Assembly (NCBI GenBank): GCA_963530295.1
Contig: CAUSCF010000006.1
Coordinates: 15,313 to 79,312, forward strand
Origin: JABCPE02 sp963530295
GTDB taxonomy: Bacteria > Bacteroidota > Bacteroidia > Flavobacteriales > Weeksellaceae
Direction: 5' to 3'
Length of the DNA stretch: 64,000 bases
Shown here: positions 47,361 to 56,871 of the stretch, piece by piece
How the letters are laid out: each line of letters opens with the position of its first letter
Position numbering within the stretch: the first letter of the stretch is position 1
Made by a program: the position numbers and the translations under genes
Notes under the pieces: generated by a model
Told to the model about the DNA's origin: nothing
The model's input: only the letters and a program-made list of their open reading frames with translations
The model's database searches: none

Positions 47361-49787
47361 ATGTCTAATTACATAGAAACAGAACAGGTTTCATTTCAAG
47401 ATTTTAGAAAGCAAGTTTTAGATGATTATCGCTTGGGAAGAATTTCCCGTGAGGCAAGTTATTTAACGAGAAAAGAGGTTCTTACAGGAAAGGCAAAATT
47501 CGGGATTGTAGGAGATGGGAAGGAACTTCCGCAGTTAGCAATGGCAAAGGTTTTCCGTGAAGGAGACTGGCGTTCAGGATATTACCGTGACCAGACTTTT
47601 GCGATGGCAGTGGGGGTTTTGAGTGTGGATGCATTTTTTGCCCAGCTCTATGCAGATACTGATGTGGAGCGCGAACCCGCTTCGGCAGGGAGACAGATGC
47701 CGTGCCATTTTGCGACTCGTTCTTTGAATGAAGACGGAAGCTGGAAGGATTTGACACAGATTAAAAATATTTCATCCGATATATCGCCTACAGCAGGGCA
47801 GATGCCGAGACTTCTTGGATTGGCTTTGGCGTCTAATGTTTATAAAGAAGTAAAATTCCAAGGCTCTGAAAAATTCTCCCACAATGGGCAGGAAGTGGCT
47901 TTTGGGACAATCGGAGATGCATCTACGGCGGAAGGGCATTTTTGGGAAACTATCAATGCAGCGTGTGCTTTGCAGGTGCCGATGATTATGTCTATTTGGG
48001 ATGACGGCTACGGAATTTCTGTTCCTACGCACAACCAAAGAGCAAAGGAAGATTTATCTGAAATTTTGGCTGGTTTCCAAAGAAAAGAAGGCGACAAGCA
48101 AGGATGCGAGGTTATCCAAGTAAGAGCGTGGGATTACCCGATGCTTTTGGAGGCTTATGCCCGTGCAGAGCAGCTGGCAAGGGAGGAAAGCATGCCTGTG
48201 ATTTTGCATATTATAGAGGTTACACAGCCGCAGGGACACTCTACATCTGGTTCTCATGAGAGATACAAGGATGAGGAAAGAATGAACTTTGAGACAGAGT
48301 TTGATTGTCTTAATAAATTTAGAGAATGGATTTTAAATTATTCTATCCAAATAGATGGCGAAGAGCAGACGCTTTCTTCTGTGGAGGAGCTGGGTGAGAT
48401 AGAAAAAGAAGCGAAAGCCTTTGTGAGAGAACAGCAGAAGAAGGCTTGGGCAGAATATAGAGCCTCAATAGACCATATCCAAAATCAAGTTTTACCATTG
48501 GTAAAACAGTTTGGAAATCAGCCAGAAGTTGCTGCATTGTTGGAGAAGTTCTCAGCGCTGATTACAGTAGGCAAAAAGGATATTTTTGCATTGGTGAGAA
48601 AGGTGCTTTGGGCTACGAGAGAGCAAAATACCAGCGAGAGACAAAATCTAGTGCAGGTTTATGAAAGAATTTCAGAGAAAGAGGCTGATAATTATTCATC
48701 TCATTTGTACAGCGAATCAGAGTGGAAGGCTGTAAATATTCCAGAAATAAAACCAGTTTTCAGCGAAGATTCTCAGATTTTGGATGGAAGAGTAGTGATC
48801 CGTAATAATTTTGACAAGATTTTTGAGAAATATCCAGAAACATTGATTTTTGGTGAAGATACAGGAAGTATCGGTGATGTGAACCAAGGACTTGAAGGGA
48901 TGCAGGAAAAATACGGCGAAACCAGAATTGCAGATACAGGAATCCGTGAAGCGACTATTTTAGGGCAAGGGGTTGGTCTGGCAATGAGAGGTTTAAGACC
49001 GATTGCAGAAATTCAGTATTTGGACTATGTTTTATATTGTCTGCAAGGAATGAGCGATGATTTGGCTACTTTACAATACAGAACCAAAGGTGGTCAAAAA
49101 GCTCCTGTTATCGTGAGAACTCGCGGACACCGTTTGGAAGGTGTATGGCATTCGGGATCGCCTATGGCAGGGATTCTGAACTTGGTAAGGGGAATGATGG
49201 TTTTAGTACCGAGAAACCTTACCCAAGCGGCAGGATTCTATAACACGATGCTGAAATCTGATGACACGGCGCTTATCATAGAACCGCTGAACGGCTACCG
49301 ATTGAAAGAAAAACAACCAGACAACATCGGTGAATTTACCGTGCCTGTCGGAAAGGTGGAAATCACCAGAGCAGGGAAGGACATCACGCTGGTTACCTAC
49401 GGTTCTACTTGGAAAATTGTAACGGAAGCTGTGGAAGAATTAGCAAAACTGGGTATAGATGCTGAGGTGATAGATGTTCAGTCGCTCTTGCCGTTTGACT
49501 TGTCAGAGGAAATCAGCGAAAGTGTGAAGAAAACCAATCGTCTTGCTGTAATAGATGAGGATGTAGAGGGCGGAGCTTCGGCGTATATCATGCAGCAGAT
49601 TTTGGAGAAACAAGGGGCGTTTAGATACTTAGACAGTAAGCCGCTGACCATAGCTGCTAAAAACCACCGACCAGCTTACGCATCGGATGGGGACTATTTC
49701 TCTAAGCCGTCTGTGGAAGACATCGTAGAAAAAGTTTATGACCTTTTCCATGAAAGCAATCCAGCGAAATTCCCTAAAATATTATAA
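47361..49787 (+). CDS. Fused branched-chain 2-oxoacid dehydrogenase E1 (alpha-beta)
   Basis: An 808-residue protein joining the alpha and beta subunits of thiamine-diphosphate-dependent E1. The alpha part (about 1-430) has GDASTAEGHFWETINAACAL (cofactor motif, usually GDGST) and QPQGHSTSGSHERYK with the phosphorylation-loop-like serines. The beta part (about 475-808) has FGEDTGSIGDVNQGLEGMQE, DTGIREATILGQGVGLAMRG and PVIVRTRGHRLEGVWHSGSP. Family knowledge: oxidative decarboxylation of branched-chain keto acids, which supplies iso-branched fatty acid primers in flavobacteria. No E2 or E3 gene is adjacent. It lies 47 bases after hisS and ends at a strong terminator. Confidence 0.92.
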   Translation: MSNYIETEQVSFQDFRKQVLDDYRLGRISREASYLTRKEVLTGKAKFGIVGDGKELPQLAMAKVFREGDWRSGYYRDQTFAMAVGVLSVDAFFAQLYADTDVEREPASAGRQMPCHFATRSLNEDGSWKDLTQIKNISSDISPTAGQMPRLLGLALASNVYKEVKFQGSEKFSHNGQEVAFGTIGDASTAEGHFWETINAACALQVPMIMSIWDDGYGISVPTHNQRAKEDLSEILAGFQRKEGDKQGCEVIQVRAWDYPMLLEAYARAEQLAREESMPVILHIIEVTQPQGHSTSGSHERYKDEERMNFETEFDCLNKFREWILNYSIQIDGEEQTLSSVEELGEIEKEAKAFVREQQKKAWAEYRASIDHIQNQVLPLVKQFGNQPEVAALLEKFSALITVGKKDIFALVRKVLWATREQNTSERQNLVQVYERISEKEADNYSSHLYSESEWKAVNIPEIKPVFSEDSQILDGRVVIRNNFDKIFEKYPETLIFGEDTGSIGDVNQGLEGMQEKYGETRIADTGIREATILGQGVGLAMRGLRPIAEIQYLDYVLYCLQGMSDDLATLQYRTKGGQKAPVIVRTRGHRLEGVWHSGSPMAGILNLVRGMMVLVPRNLTQAAGFYNTMLKSDDTALIIEPLNGYRLKEKQPDNIGEFTVPVGKVEITRAGKDITLVTYGSTWKIVTEAVEELAKLGIDAEVIDVQSLLPFDLSEEISESVKKTNRLAVIDEDVEGGASAYIMQQILEKQGAFRYLDSKPLTIAAKNHRPAYASDGDYFSKPSVEDIVEKVYDLFHESNPAKFPKIL

Positions 49788-49802
49788 ATTTAAAGCAAAA
49801 TG

Positions 49803-49835
49803 AAAACCTCCCTTTTTAAGGGAGGTTTTTTTATT
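49803..49835 (+). terminator. Terminator after the fused E1 gene
   Basis: Perfect 12-bp arms 49803-49814 (AAAACCTCCCTT) and 49818-49829 (AAGGGAGGTTTT), three-base loop, then a T-run. Confidence 0.9.
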
Positions 49836-49856
49836 TTTATTTTGTGAGATTATGTT

Positions 49857-50267
49857 TTACCACCAATCCGAGTTTGATATGGCTGTTTCTACTGCCCATT
49901 CTGGCTTTTTCTTCCAACCCTCTGGCGGGGCTTCTTTTATGCTGTCTGGAACTGGATATTCTAGTAATATCTCTTCTAAATCGATATCATCATATACATA
50001 TCTTACTAAAAATCTCTTTTCAAGCAGTCTATTTTTTTTAATTCCTCCAGCTGTATCCTTGCTATAATATAACTTACCCCCAACTTTATATTTATAATGA
50101 ATAGTTGCTCCTCCTTTATGTGGACTATGTTGGTATATATATCCTATTGTATATCTTCCTTTTTCTCTTAATCTAGGTCCATATATAAATATATCTCTCA
50201 TGAAAGAACCTACAACTAATAATCCAAATCCTATTAGGATGTATTTACTTATTTTATTATTATCCAT
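49857..50267 (-). CDS. Unknown 136-residue membrane-anchored protein
   Basis: I do not recognise a function. One N-terminal membrane segment (about 9-24, YILIGFGLLVVGSFMRD) is followed by a beta-rich domain (RYTIGYIYQHSPHKGGATIH, YKYKVGGKLYYSKDT, RFLVRYVYDDIDLEEILLEY) that loosely resembles DUF3592-type domains, and a Pro/Trp-rich end. It starts 23 bases after the MATE gene on the same strand, so it may be the last gene of the NtrC-MATE unit. Confidence 0.65.
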   Translation of the reverse strand: MDNNKISKYILIGFGLLVVGSFMRDIFIYGPRLREKGRYTIGYIYQHSPHKGGATIHYKYKVGGKLYYSKDTAGGIKKNRLLEKRFLVRYVYDDIDLEEILLEYPVPDSIKEAPPEGWKKKPEWAVETAISNSDWW

Positions 50268-50290
50268 TTATTTAGGATTTAAACCAATCT

Positions 50291-51646
50291 CTATTTTTTA
50301 TTTTGAGAACTGATTTTTAAAAATCGGACAGCAAGCAGTGTAGCAGAAATAGTAAGACCTATCCCAAAGGCTACCCACATACCATAAGCGCCCATTTCCA
50401 TGGTTATACAGAGGAAAAATCCTAATGGAAGCGTTACCACCCAGTAGGCGATGAATGTAATGACACTCGGTATTTTCACATCTTGTAATCCGCGCAGACA
50501 CGCCAAAGAAACCAGCTGTAATCCATCCGAAAGCTGAAAAAGTGAAGCAAGAACCAGCAGCTGCGAAGCCAGAGCAATCACGGCTGTTTCATCTTCCTTT
50601 GTAAAGAATGTAGGCAGGACATTTTTACCAATAGTAAAGGTCAGACAGCTTATAAGCATAAATAGGAAAACTATTTTCATGTTGTTAATTCCTATTTCCC
50701 TCACGGCTACGAAATCTTTTTCTCCTCGTTTTTTTCCAATCATAATCGTAGAAGCCACACCAAAACCAGCACAAAGATTGAAGGTAAAGGAAGCCATACT
50801 TATGGTAACTTGGTGGGCAGCAATGTCCGTGGTACTTACCATACCGCAGATAAAGGCCGCCAAAGCAAAGGCTGTAACCTCAAAAAACAACTGCATAGCC
50901 GTGGGAAGACCTAATTTCAGGAGAGTTTGGAACATTTCCTTTTTGAAAAGAGAAACCTTGAAACTCAGTTCGTTAATGTATCTTCTTGTGATGGAATTTC
51001 TTTTCATCACGATGTATAGGAAAATAACAGAGAAAACCCTTGCAATCAGCGTTGCATAGGCTGCACCAGCCACGCCCATTGGTTCCAGACCGAAAAGTCC
51101 TTTCATGAAAACATAATTCAGAATTACATTGATGAGGTTTGCAGCAACAGTAGCTATCGTTACGCCGATGGTGTAGGACAGCCCTTCGGAAACCTCTCTC
51201 AAAGTCTGAAATTTCATTATCGGAATCACACTCAGCGAAATGATAGAAAGGTATAAAATAGCATCAGGAATGATTTCCTCTGGCTGTTTGGCGTAGTGTA
51301 ATAATGGCGCTATAGCTAACAGGATGAAAGTTAAAATCGTTCCGATGAGGGTGTTTATCACTGCTCCATGGCGAAAAACACTATTGATTCTGTCGTGGTC
51401 TTTCTGAGCCTGAGCCTCAGAGACTAACGGAGGAATGGCAAATGAAAAACCAACTCCAAAAATAAAAATAGAAATAAAAACTGAGTTTGCTAATGCCGTG
51501 GAAGCCAGTGCATTGGAGCCCAGCATATTTCCCACCATCATATTATCAAACAAATTCACGGAAACCTGTCCTAGCTGTGTAAGCATCACAGGGAGAGCAA
51601 GTTTAAAACATTCTCGGGTATATTTAAGATTAAGCGATAAAAGCAT
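50291..51646 (-). CDS. MATE family efflux transporter
   Basis: A 451-residue inner-membrane protein with about twelve hydrophobic segments. Family pattern: LALPVMLTQLGQVSVNLFDN and MMVGNMLGSNALASTALANS in the first half, FGVGFSFAIPPLVSEAQAQK, LGLPTAMQLFFEVTAFALAA and the matching MAFx-like end. Family knowledge: sodium- or proton-driven export of cationic drugs, dyes or metabolites; many family members are of the NorM/DinF type. It starts only 4 bases after the NtrC-like regulator gene ends, so the two are very probably co-transcribed. Confidence 0.93.
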   Translation of the reverse strand: MLLSLNLKYTRECFKLALPVMLTQLGQVSVNLFDNMMVGNMLGSNALASTALANSVFISIFIFGVGFSFAIPPLVSEAQAQKDHDRINSVFRHGAVINTLIGTILTFILLAIAPLLHYAKQPEEIIPDAILYLSIISLSVIPIMKFQTLREVSEGLSYTIGVTIATVAANLINVILNYVFMKGLFGLEPMGVAGAAYATLIARVFSVIFLYIVMKRNSITRRYINELSFKVSLFKKEMFQTLLKLGLPTAMQLFFEVTAFALAAFICGMVSTTDIAAHQVTISMASFTFNLCAGFGVASTIMIGKKRGEKDFVAVREIGINNMKIVFLFMLISCLTFTIGKNVLPTFFTKEDETAVIALASQLLVLASLFQLSDGLQLVSLACLRGLQDVKIPSVITFIAYWVVTLPLGFFLCITMEMGAYGMWVAFGIGLTISATLLAVRFLKISSQNKK

Positions 51647-51650
51647 AAAA

Positions 51651-52835
51651 TTATTTTCTTACAAAATTGGTTACATCTTCTGCTGTTACAGGGTTTGAAC
51701 CTAATATAATCAGCCTTTCTACTACATTTCTAAGTTCTCGGATATTTCCCGTCCATGAGAAATTTTGGAGGGTTTTTATGGCTTTGTCGTCAAATTCTTT
51801 TACCGAAGTTCCCTGCTCCTCAGAGATGAGCTTCGCGAAATGTTTCACTAAAATAGGAATATCGTCCTTTCTTTCATCCAGAGAAGGAACATGGATTTCT
51901 ATCACGGAAAGCCTGTGGTAGAGGTCTTCACGGAATTTTTCTGCTTCTATTTCTTTTTTCAAATCTTTGTTGGTCGCCGCCAGCACGCGCACATCTACTT
52001 TTATTTCCTTGTCGCTTCCCACAGGCGAAACTTTATTTTCTTGCAAAGCACGAAGGACTTTGGCTTGGGCTACGAGGCTCATATCACCGATTTCGTCTAG
52101 GAAAAGAGTGCCGCCGTTGGCTTGTTCAAATTTCCCTTGTTTATCCTTGATGGCTCCTGTGAAAGAACCTTTTACATGTCCAAAGAGTTCACTTTCAATT
52201 AGTTCCGAAGGGATAGCGGCGCAGTTTACTTCTACGATAGGGTTTTTGCTGCGTTCACTGAGGGAATGGATGGCATGTGCTACCAGCTCTTTCCCAGAAC
52301 CATTAGAACCTGTGATGAGGACTCTGGCATCAGATGGCGCTACTTTTTCTATCATGTTCTGAATGTTTTTCAGAGCAGGAGATTCGCCAATCATTTGGTA
52401 TTTTTTGCTGACTTTCTTTTTCAGCTGGGTGTTTTCTTTGATGAGCGAATTTTTAGTATTCTGTAAATCTTTCTTTTCCAAGGCATTTTTTACGCTCGTA
52501 ATCAACCTGTTGATATCAATAGGCTTGGAGATGAAATCATACGCTCCGTTTTTCAGGCAGCTTACGGCAGTTTCTATATCCGCATGTCCTGAAATCATTA
52601 GAAAAACACTTTCAGGCTTTATAGAAAGGCTTTGCGTGAGGAGTTCATTTCCTGATAGTTTAGGCATTTTGATGTCTGAAATAATCAGGTCAAAGTCATT
52701 TTTTTCTATCAATTTATAGGCATCCAGACCATTCTCTGCAATGGTAATTTCAGAGCCTTGTATCTCCTCTGAAAGTATGTTTTCCAAGATGTTAGAGATA
52801 CTTTTTTCGTCTTCTACTATTAAGATTTTTTGCAT
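51651..52835 (-). CDS. NtrC-type response regulator without a DNA-binding domain
   Basis: A 394-residue protein with a receiver domain (1-118; phospho-acceptor Asp54 in DLIISDIKMPK, conserved Lys in ISKPIDIN), a short coiled-coil linker (LQNTKNSLIKENTQLKKKVS), and a sigma-54-activator AAA+ domain: Walker A ITGSNGSGKELVAHA, the sigma-54 contact loop as GSFTGA instead of GAFTGA, Walker B GGTLFLDEIGDMS, and the arginine-finger region FREDLYHRLSVIEIHVP. The protein stops after NVVERLIILGSNPVTAEDVT; there is no Fis-type helix-turn-helix. It must act from solution or by another contact. No histidine kinase is in the window. Confidence 0.92.
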   Translation of the reverse strand: MQKILIVEDEKSISNILENILSEEIQGSEITIAENGLDAYKLIEKNDFDLIISDIKMPKLSGNELLTQSLSIKPESVFLMISGHADIETAVSCLKNGAYDFISKPIDINRLITSVKNALEKKDLQNTKNSLIKENTQLKKKVSKKYQMIGESPALKNIQNMIEKVAPSDARVLITGSNGSGKELVAHAIHSLSERSKNPIVEVNCAAIPSELIESELFGHVKGSFTGAIKDKQGKFEQANGGTLFLDEIGDMSLVAQAKVLRALQENKVSPVGSDKEIKVDVRVLAATNKDLKKEIEAEKFREDLYHRLSVIEIHVPSLDERKDDIPILVKHFAKLISEEQGTSVKEFDDKAIKTLQNFSWTGNIRELRNVVERLIILGSNPVTAEDVTNFVRK

Positions 52836-52839
52836 GAGA

Positions 52840-52847
52840 CAAAGGTA
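52840..52847 (-). promoter_or_regulatory. -7 promoter box of the NtrC-like gene
   Basis: Minus strand TACCTTTG, matching TAnnTTTG, only 4 bases before the ATG. If real, the transcript would be leaderless or nearly so. No -33 TTG in range. Confidence 0.3.
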
Positions 52848-52904
52848 AGAAAATTTTATTTTTTTCTTTTATGGCTTTAATGAAGAATGGAAGAGTGAAT
52901 TTAT

Positions 52905-54008
52905 ATGTACAAATTGTTCGGTAAAAATGCGGAAATATTATATATTTGCTTAAAATATTTTGTAGTGCGCTGGTTTAAGATTATTTTGCTTTTATTAGTC
53001 TTGTTGGCATCAGGCTATACGGCTGTGATGTATTATTTTTTTGAGGAGAAAAATTCTTTTGTAGTGGAAAAGGAAATAGATTTTCCTTTGGATAAAGTTT
53101 TTCCACAGTTTGATGATTTACAGAACCTTACAAGATGGAATGATTATTTTTTGTCTGATAAAGACTATCGTTATCGTTATTTTTTGCCATACGAAGGAGA
53201 GGGAAGTTCCATGAGCTACAATCACACGAAGGATAAAAATAAATATGGAGAGGTTTTTATCAGAAAAGTAAAAGAAAATAAGAACATCAGCTATGAGCTA
53301 TACCAAGAACGAAAAGAAGTTCCATATAAAATCAATGTAAATTTTTACCCAAAAGGAGACAAAACCAAGATTGTATGGCAGGTGAATACGCCTAAATATC
53401 CTCTGTTGCTTAGGTTTAAGGCGGCAGATTCTGATACAGAAAGTTATATAAATAATAATGTAATTGTAAGCATCAAAAATCTTACAAATCTGCTTTCGGG
53501 GAAAGTGGATAAAGAGGTGATGTTCAGTCAGATAAAGTATGACAGCATCATGATAGAGGAGCAGGACGAAAGGCTGTTTCTGGGCGTGAATGTGAGTACA
53601 TCTAATAAAAAAGGAGCTTTGTTTAAAAATATAGTCATCAACCACAACAGGGTTTTCAGCTATGTGACCAAAGACCTCTCAAAACGGGAAGATGAATTTG
53701 GAGAGCCAGTGCTTTTCACAGAGGCAGGAGAGCTTAAAAACAAAGAAGTTTCGTATTTCTATGGCGTCCCTTTGTCCCAAAAAGTGAATGTTTCGGATAA
53801 TAATTTTGCTTTTAGAACCATTAAAAAATCAAAATATTACAGTATTTATTATAAAGGAGGATATGAACAGCGAACAAAAGCCATAGCCAAACTTTTGGAT
53901 AAAATAAAGAAAGACCTTCTTCAAAACGGAAAGCTGGAAGAACTATTTGTGGAGGCTCCGTATAATGAGAATGATGTGGTGCTGAAATTATCATTCCCAG
54001 TTTACTAA
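52905..54008 (+). CDS. Membrane-anchored SRPBCC / GyrI-like effector-binding protein
   Basis: Up to 367 residues; a promoter match at 52941-52948 suggests that the true start is the GTG at 52965 (reading MRWFKIILLLLVLLASGY), which leaves the membrane segment intact. After that segment come an SRPBCC-type domain (about 48-190; FVVEKEIDFPLDKVFPQFDD, WNDYFLSDKDYRYRYFLPYE, KTKIVWQVNTPKYP) and a C-terminal GyrI-like domain (about 205-367; SKYYSIYYKGGYEQRTKAIA, LFVEAPYNENDVVLKLSFPV). Both folds bind small hydrophobic ligands. It would face the periplasm. No partner is evident. Confidence 0.7.
   Translation: MYKLFGKNAEILYICLKYFVVRWFKIILLLLVLLASGYTAVMYYFFEEKNSFVVEKEIDFPLDKVFPQFDDLQNLTRWNDYFLSDKDYRYRYFLPYEGEGSSMSYNHTKDKNKYGEVFIRKVKENKNISYELYQERKEVPYKINVNFYPKGDKTKIVWQVNTPKYPLLLRFKAADSDTESYINNNVIVSIKNLTNLLSGKVDKEVMFSQIKYDSIMIEEQDERLFLGVNVSTSNKKGALFKNIVINHNRVFSYVTKDLSKREDEFGEPVLFTEAGELKNKEVSYFYGVPLSQKVNVSDNNFAFRTIKKSKYYSIYYKGGYEQRTKAIAKLLDKIKKDLLQNGKLEELFVEAPYNENDVVLKLSFPVY
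52915..52948 (+). promoter_or_regulatory. Promoter upstream of the SRPBCC-GyrI gene
   Basis: TTG (52915-52917), a 23-base spacer and TATATTTG (52941-52948), matching the -33 / -7 pattern. It lies inside the longest possible reading frame of the next gene and points to a later start near 52965. Confidence 0.4.
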
Positions 54009-54026
54009 AATTAAGACTAAAATTTA

Positions 54027-54034
54027 TAAATTTG
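54027..54034 (+). promoter_or_regulatory. -7 promoter box of sucA
   Basis: TAAATTTG, matching TAnnTTTG, 32 bases before the sucA ATG. An ATG immediately followed by a stop codon (54061-54066) directly precedes the true start. Confidence 0.5.
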
Positions 54035-54066
54035 TAACTCAAAAAAAGTAGGAGAATTAAAATGTA

Positions 54067-56832
54067 ATGGACAGGTTTTCATTTTTAAATACAGCGCATA
54101 TAGAGTTGATAGACAGTATGTATCAACAATATCTTCAGATTCCTGATAGTATAGAGCCTTCGTGGAAGTCGTTTTTTCAGGGCTTTGATTTTGCATTAGA
54201 GAATTATGGAGAATCAGTGCAGGAAGTTCCTCAAGTGGTGCAGACAGCCATAAATACAGGTGCCGTGCCAGAGGATATCCTCACAGAATTTAAGGTTATC
54301 AATCTCATAGAGGCTTATCGTACCAGAGGGCATCTCTTTACCAAGACCAATCCTGTAAGGAAGCGTAGAGAGTATTCGCCGACTCTTGATATTGAGAATT
54401 TTGGTCTCACGAAAGCAGATTTAGGTAAGAAATTTGACTGTGCTACACAGGTCGGAATGCCTGCTCCAGCTACTTTGGAAGAAATTATCAAGCGTTTAGA
54501 GCAGATATATTGTGACTCCATCGGGGTGGAATATATTCACATCAAAAATGTGGAGGAGAAAAATTTCATCAGAAAATGGATTTCAGAAAATGAAAATCAC
54601 CCGATTCTTTCCGTAGAGGAAAAACGCCAGATTTTGCATAAACTAAACCAAGCCATCGCTTTTGAGCGTTTTCTTCACACTAAATTTGTCGGGCAGAAAA
54701 GGTTTTCTCTGGAAGGCGGCGAGTCCCTTATTCCAGCGGTGGATCAGCTTATTAGCTATTCTTCACAACATGGTGTAGATGAGGTAGTTCTGGGAATGGC
54801 TCACCGTGGGAGGCTGAATGTTCTGAGTAATATTTTCCAAAAATCATACAAGGAAATTTTTTCTGAATTTGAAGGAAAGGAATTCGATGAAGATGTCTTC
54901 TCTGGCGATGTGAAATACCATCTCGGTGCATCTAAAAGAGTGACCACGGCTTCTGGCGAGGAAGTTAGAATCAATCTCGTTCCTAACCCATCTCACTTGG
55001 AAACCGTAGGAGCTTTGGTTCAAGGGATTTGTAGAGCGAAAATAGACCAATACAAAGGAGATTACACCAAAGTTTTACCGATTGTCATTCATGGAGATGC
55101 TGCCATTGCAGGGCAGGGAATTGTCTATGAAATCGCCCAAATGATGACACTGGACGGCTATAAAACAGGCGGAACGGTACATATTGTGGTGAATAATCAG
55201 GTGGGCTTTACAACTAACTATCTAGATGCTCGTTCTTCTACTTATTGTACTGATATAGCGAAAGTTACAGACTCTCCTGTGATGCATATCAATGCTGATG
55301 ATGTGGAGGCTGTGGTGCATGCTATTCGTTTTGCGGCAGATTATAGAGCCAAATTCCATAAAGATGTATATATAGACCTTTTAGGTTACCGAAAATATGG
55401 GCATAACGAAGGTGATGAACCGAGATTTACCCAGCCTAAACTATATGATATAATCGCAAATCATCCTAATCCAAGGAAAATTTATAAACAAAAACTGCTT
55501 CAAGAAGGCATCGTTTCGGATGAAATCATCGCAGAAATGGAGCAGGAGTTTAAACTTCTTTTGGATGAAAATTTTGAGGCAGCGAAAGAAATCGAACGAA
55601 ACCAAATGTCCATTTTCATGGAGGAAGATTGGCGTGATTTCTCAAAATCAGCTGTGGGAAAAGCCTTGGAAAAGGTGGATACCAGATTTGATTTAGCTGA
55701 ATTAAAAGAATTAGCGCAGAAACTTTTTGTGCTTCCAAGCGATAAAAAATTCATCTCCAAAATTATTCGTCTTTTCCAGCAGCGACTGAAAATGGTTCAG
55801 GAAACCAATGAGCTGGACTGGGCACTAGGAGAGTTGCTGGCGTATGCTTCTCTGCTGAAAGAGGGCTATAATGTCCGTATTTCGGGCGAGGATGTGGAGC
55901 GTGGAACTTTTTCTCACCGTCACGCTGTTTTGAAAACGGAAGATACAGAGGAAGAATATATTTATTTAAAGAATGTTTCTGACAGCAGATTTGATATCTT
56001 TAATTCCCATCTTTCCGAATATGGCGTTCTTGGTTTTGACTATGGCTACGCCCTTGCTTCTCCGAAAACTCTTACGATTTGGGAGGCGCAGTTTGGGGAT
56101 TTTGCCAATGGAGCGCAGATTATCATAGACCAATATTTAGTAGCGGCAGAAGAAAAATGGAAAATCCAAAACGGACTTGTGATGCTGCTTCCTCACGGAA
56201 TGGAAGGGCAGGGTGCAGAGCACTCTTCCGCGAGATTGGAAAGATTCCTTACGCTTTGTGCTAATGAAAATATTTTTGTGGCAAATTGTACCACACCGGC
56301 CAATTATTTCCATTTGCTTAGAAGACAAATGAAACAGCCGTTCAGAAAGCCTTTAGTAGTAATGACTCCGAAATCCTTGTTGAGACATCCAAAAGTAGTT
56401 TCTGGCATTGAAGAAATGGCAAATGGAGAGTTCCAAACTCTGATAGATGATACTTTGATAGATGCTGAAAAAGTGCAGAGAGTAGTCCTATGTAGTGGTA
56501 AAATCTACTACGAGCTTTTAGCAAAAAGAGAAGAACTAAACGAAGAAAGAGTGGCGCTAGTAAGATTGGAACAGCTGTATCCTTTGGATAAGGAAACTCT
56601 TGCAGGGATAATGAACAGATACGCCCACAATAAAGAAATAGTATGGGTGCAGGAAGAACCTGAAAATATGGGAGCTTGGGCATATATTCTGAGAAACTTG
56701 AGAAATACAGATATTCAGGTAATCGCTCCAGTGTCCAGCGGTACGCCTGCTCCAGGTACGCACAAAGGTTTTGATAAAAACCAAAAACAGGTAATCCAGC
56801 GAGTGTTTGACTTAGAAAATTTAATAGGATAA
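54067..56832 (+). CDS. sucA: 2-oxoglutarate dehydrogenase E1 component
   Basis: A 921-residue thiamine-diphosphate enzyme of the citric acid cycle. The N-terminal binding segment MYQQYLQIPDSIEPSWKSFF is as in other E1o proteins. Conserved blocks include FERFLHTKFVGQKRFSLEGG, VLGMAHRGRLNVLSNIFQKS, VIHGDAAIAGQGIVYEIAQM and VNNQVGFTTNYLDARSS in the first half, and ILPHGMEGQGAEHSSARLER-like LLPHGMEGQGAEHSSARLE and QEEPENMGAWAYI in the second. Downstream sucB follows after 39 bases, forming the usual pair. The E3 dihydrolipoamide dehydrogenase is not in the window. Confidence 0.97.
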   Translation: MDRFSFLNTAHIELIDSMYQQYLQIPDSIEPSWKSFFQGFDFALENYGESVQEVPQVVQTAINTGAVPEDILTEFKVINLIEAYRTRGHLFTKTNPVRKRREYSPTLDIENFGLTKADLGKKFDCATQVGMPAPATLEEIIKRLEQIYCDSIGVEYIHIKNVEEKNFIRKWISENENHPILSVEEKRQILHKLNQAIAFERFLHTKFVGQKRFSLEGGESLIPAVDQLISYSSQHGVDEVVLGMAHRGRLNVLSNIFQKSYKEIFSEFEGKEFDEDVFSGDVKYHLGASKRVTTASGEEVRINLVPNPSHLETVGALVQGICRAKIDQYKGDYTKVLPIVIHGDAAIAGQGIVYEIAQMMTLDGYKTGGTVHIVVNNQVGFTTNYLDARSSTYCTDIAKVTDSPVMHINADDVEAVVHAIRFAADYRAKFHKDVYIDLLGYRKYGHNEGDEPRFTQPKLYDIIANHPNPRKIYKQKLLQEGIVSDEIIAEMEQEFKLLLDENFEAAKEIERNQMSIFMEEDWRDFSKSAVGKALEKVDTRFDLAELKELAQKLFVLPSDKKFISKIIRLFQQRLKMVQETNELDWALGELLAYASLLKEGYNVRISGEDVERGTFSHRHAVLKTEDTEEEYIYLKNVSDSRFDIFNSHLSEYGVLGFDYGYALASPKTLTIWEAQFGDFANGAQIIIDQYLVAAEEKWKIQNGLVMLLPHGMEGQGAEHSSARLERFLTLCANENIFVANCTTPANYFHLLRRQMKQPFRKPLVVMTPKSLLRHPKVVSGIEEMANGEFQTLIDDTLIDAEKVQRVVLCSGKIYYELLAKREELNEERVALVRLEQLYPLDKETLAGIMNRYAHNKEIVWVQEEPENMGAWAYILRNLRNTDIQVIAPVSSGTPAPGTHKGFDKNQKQVIQRVFDLENLIG

Positions 56833-56871
56833 ACAATAGAGTTTATTAATATAAAATAAAGACTTAGAGCT

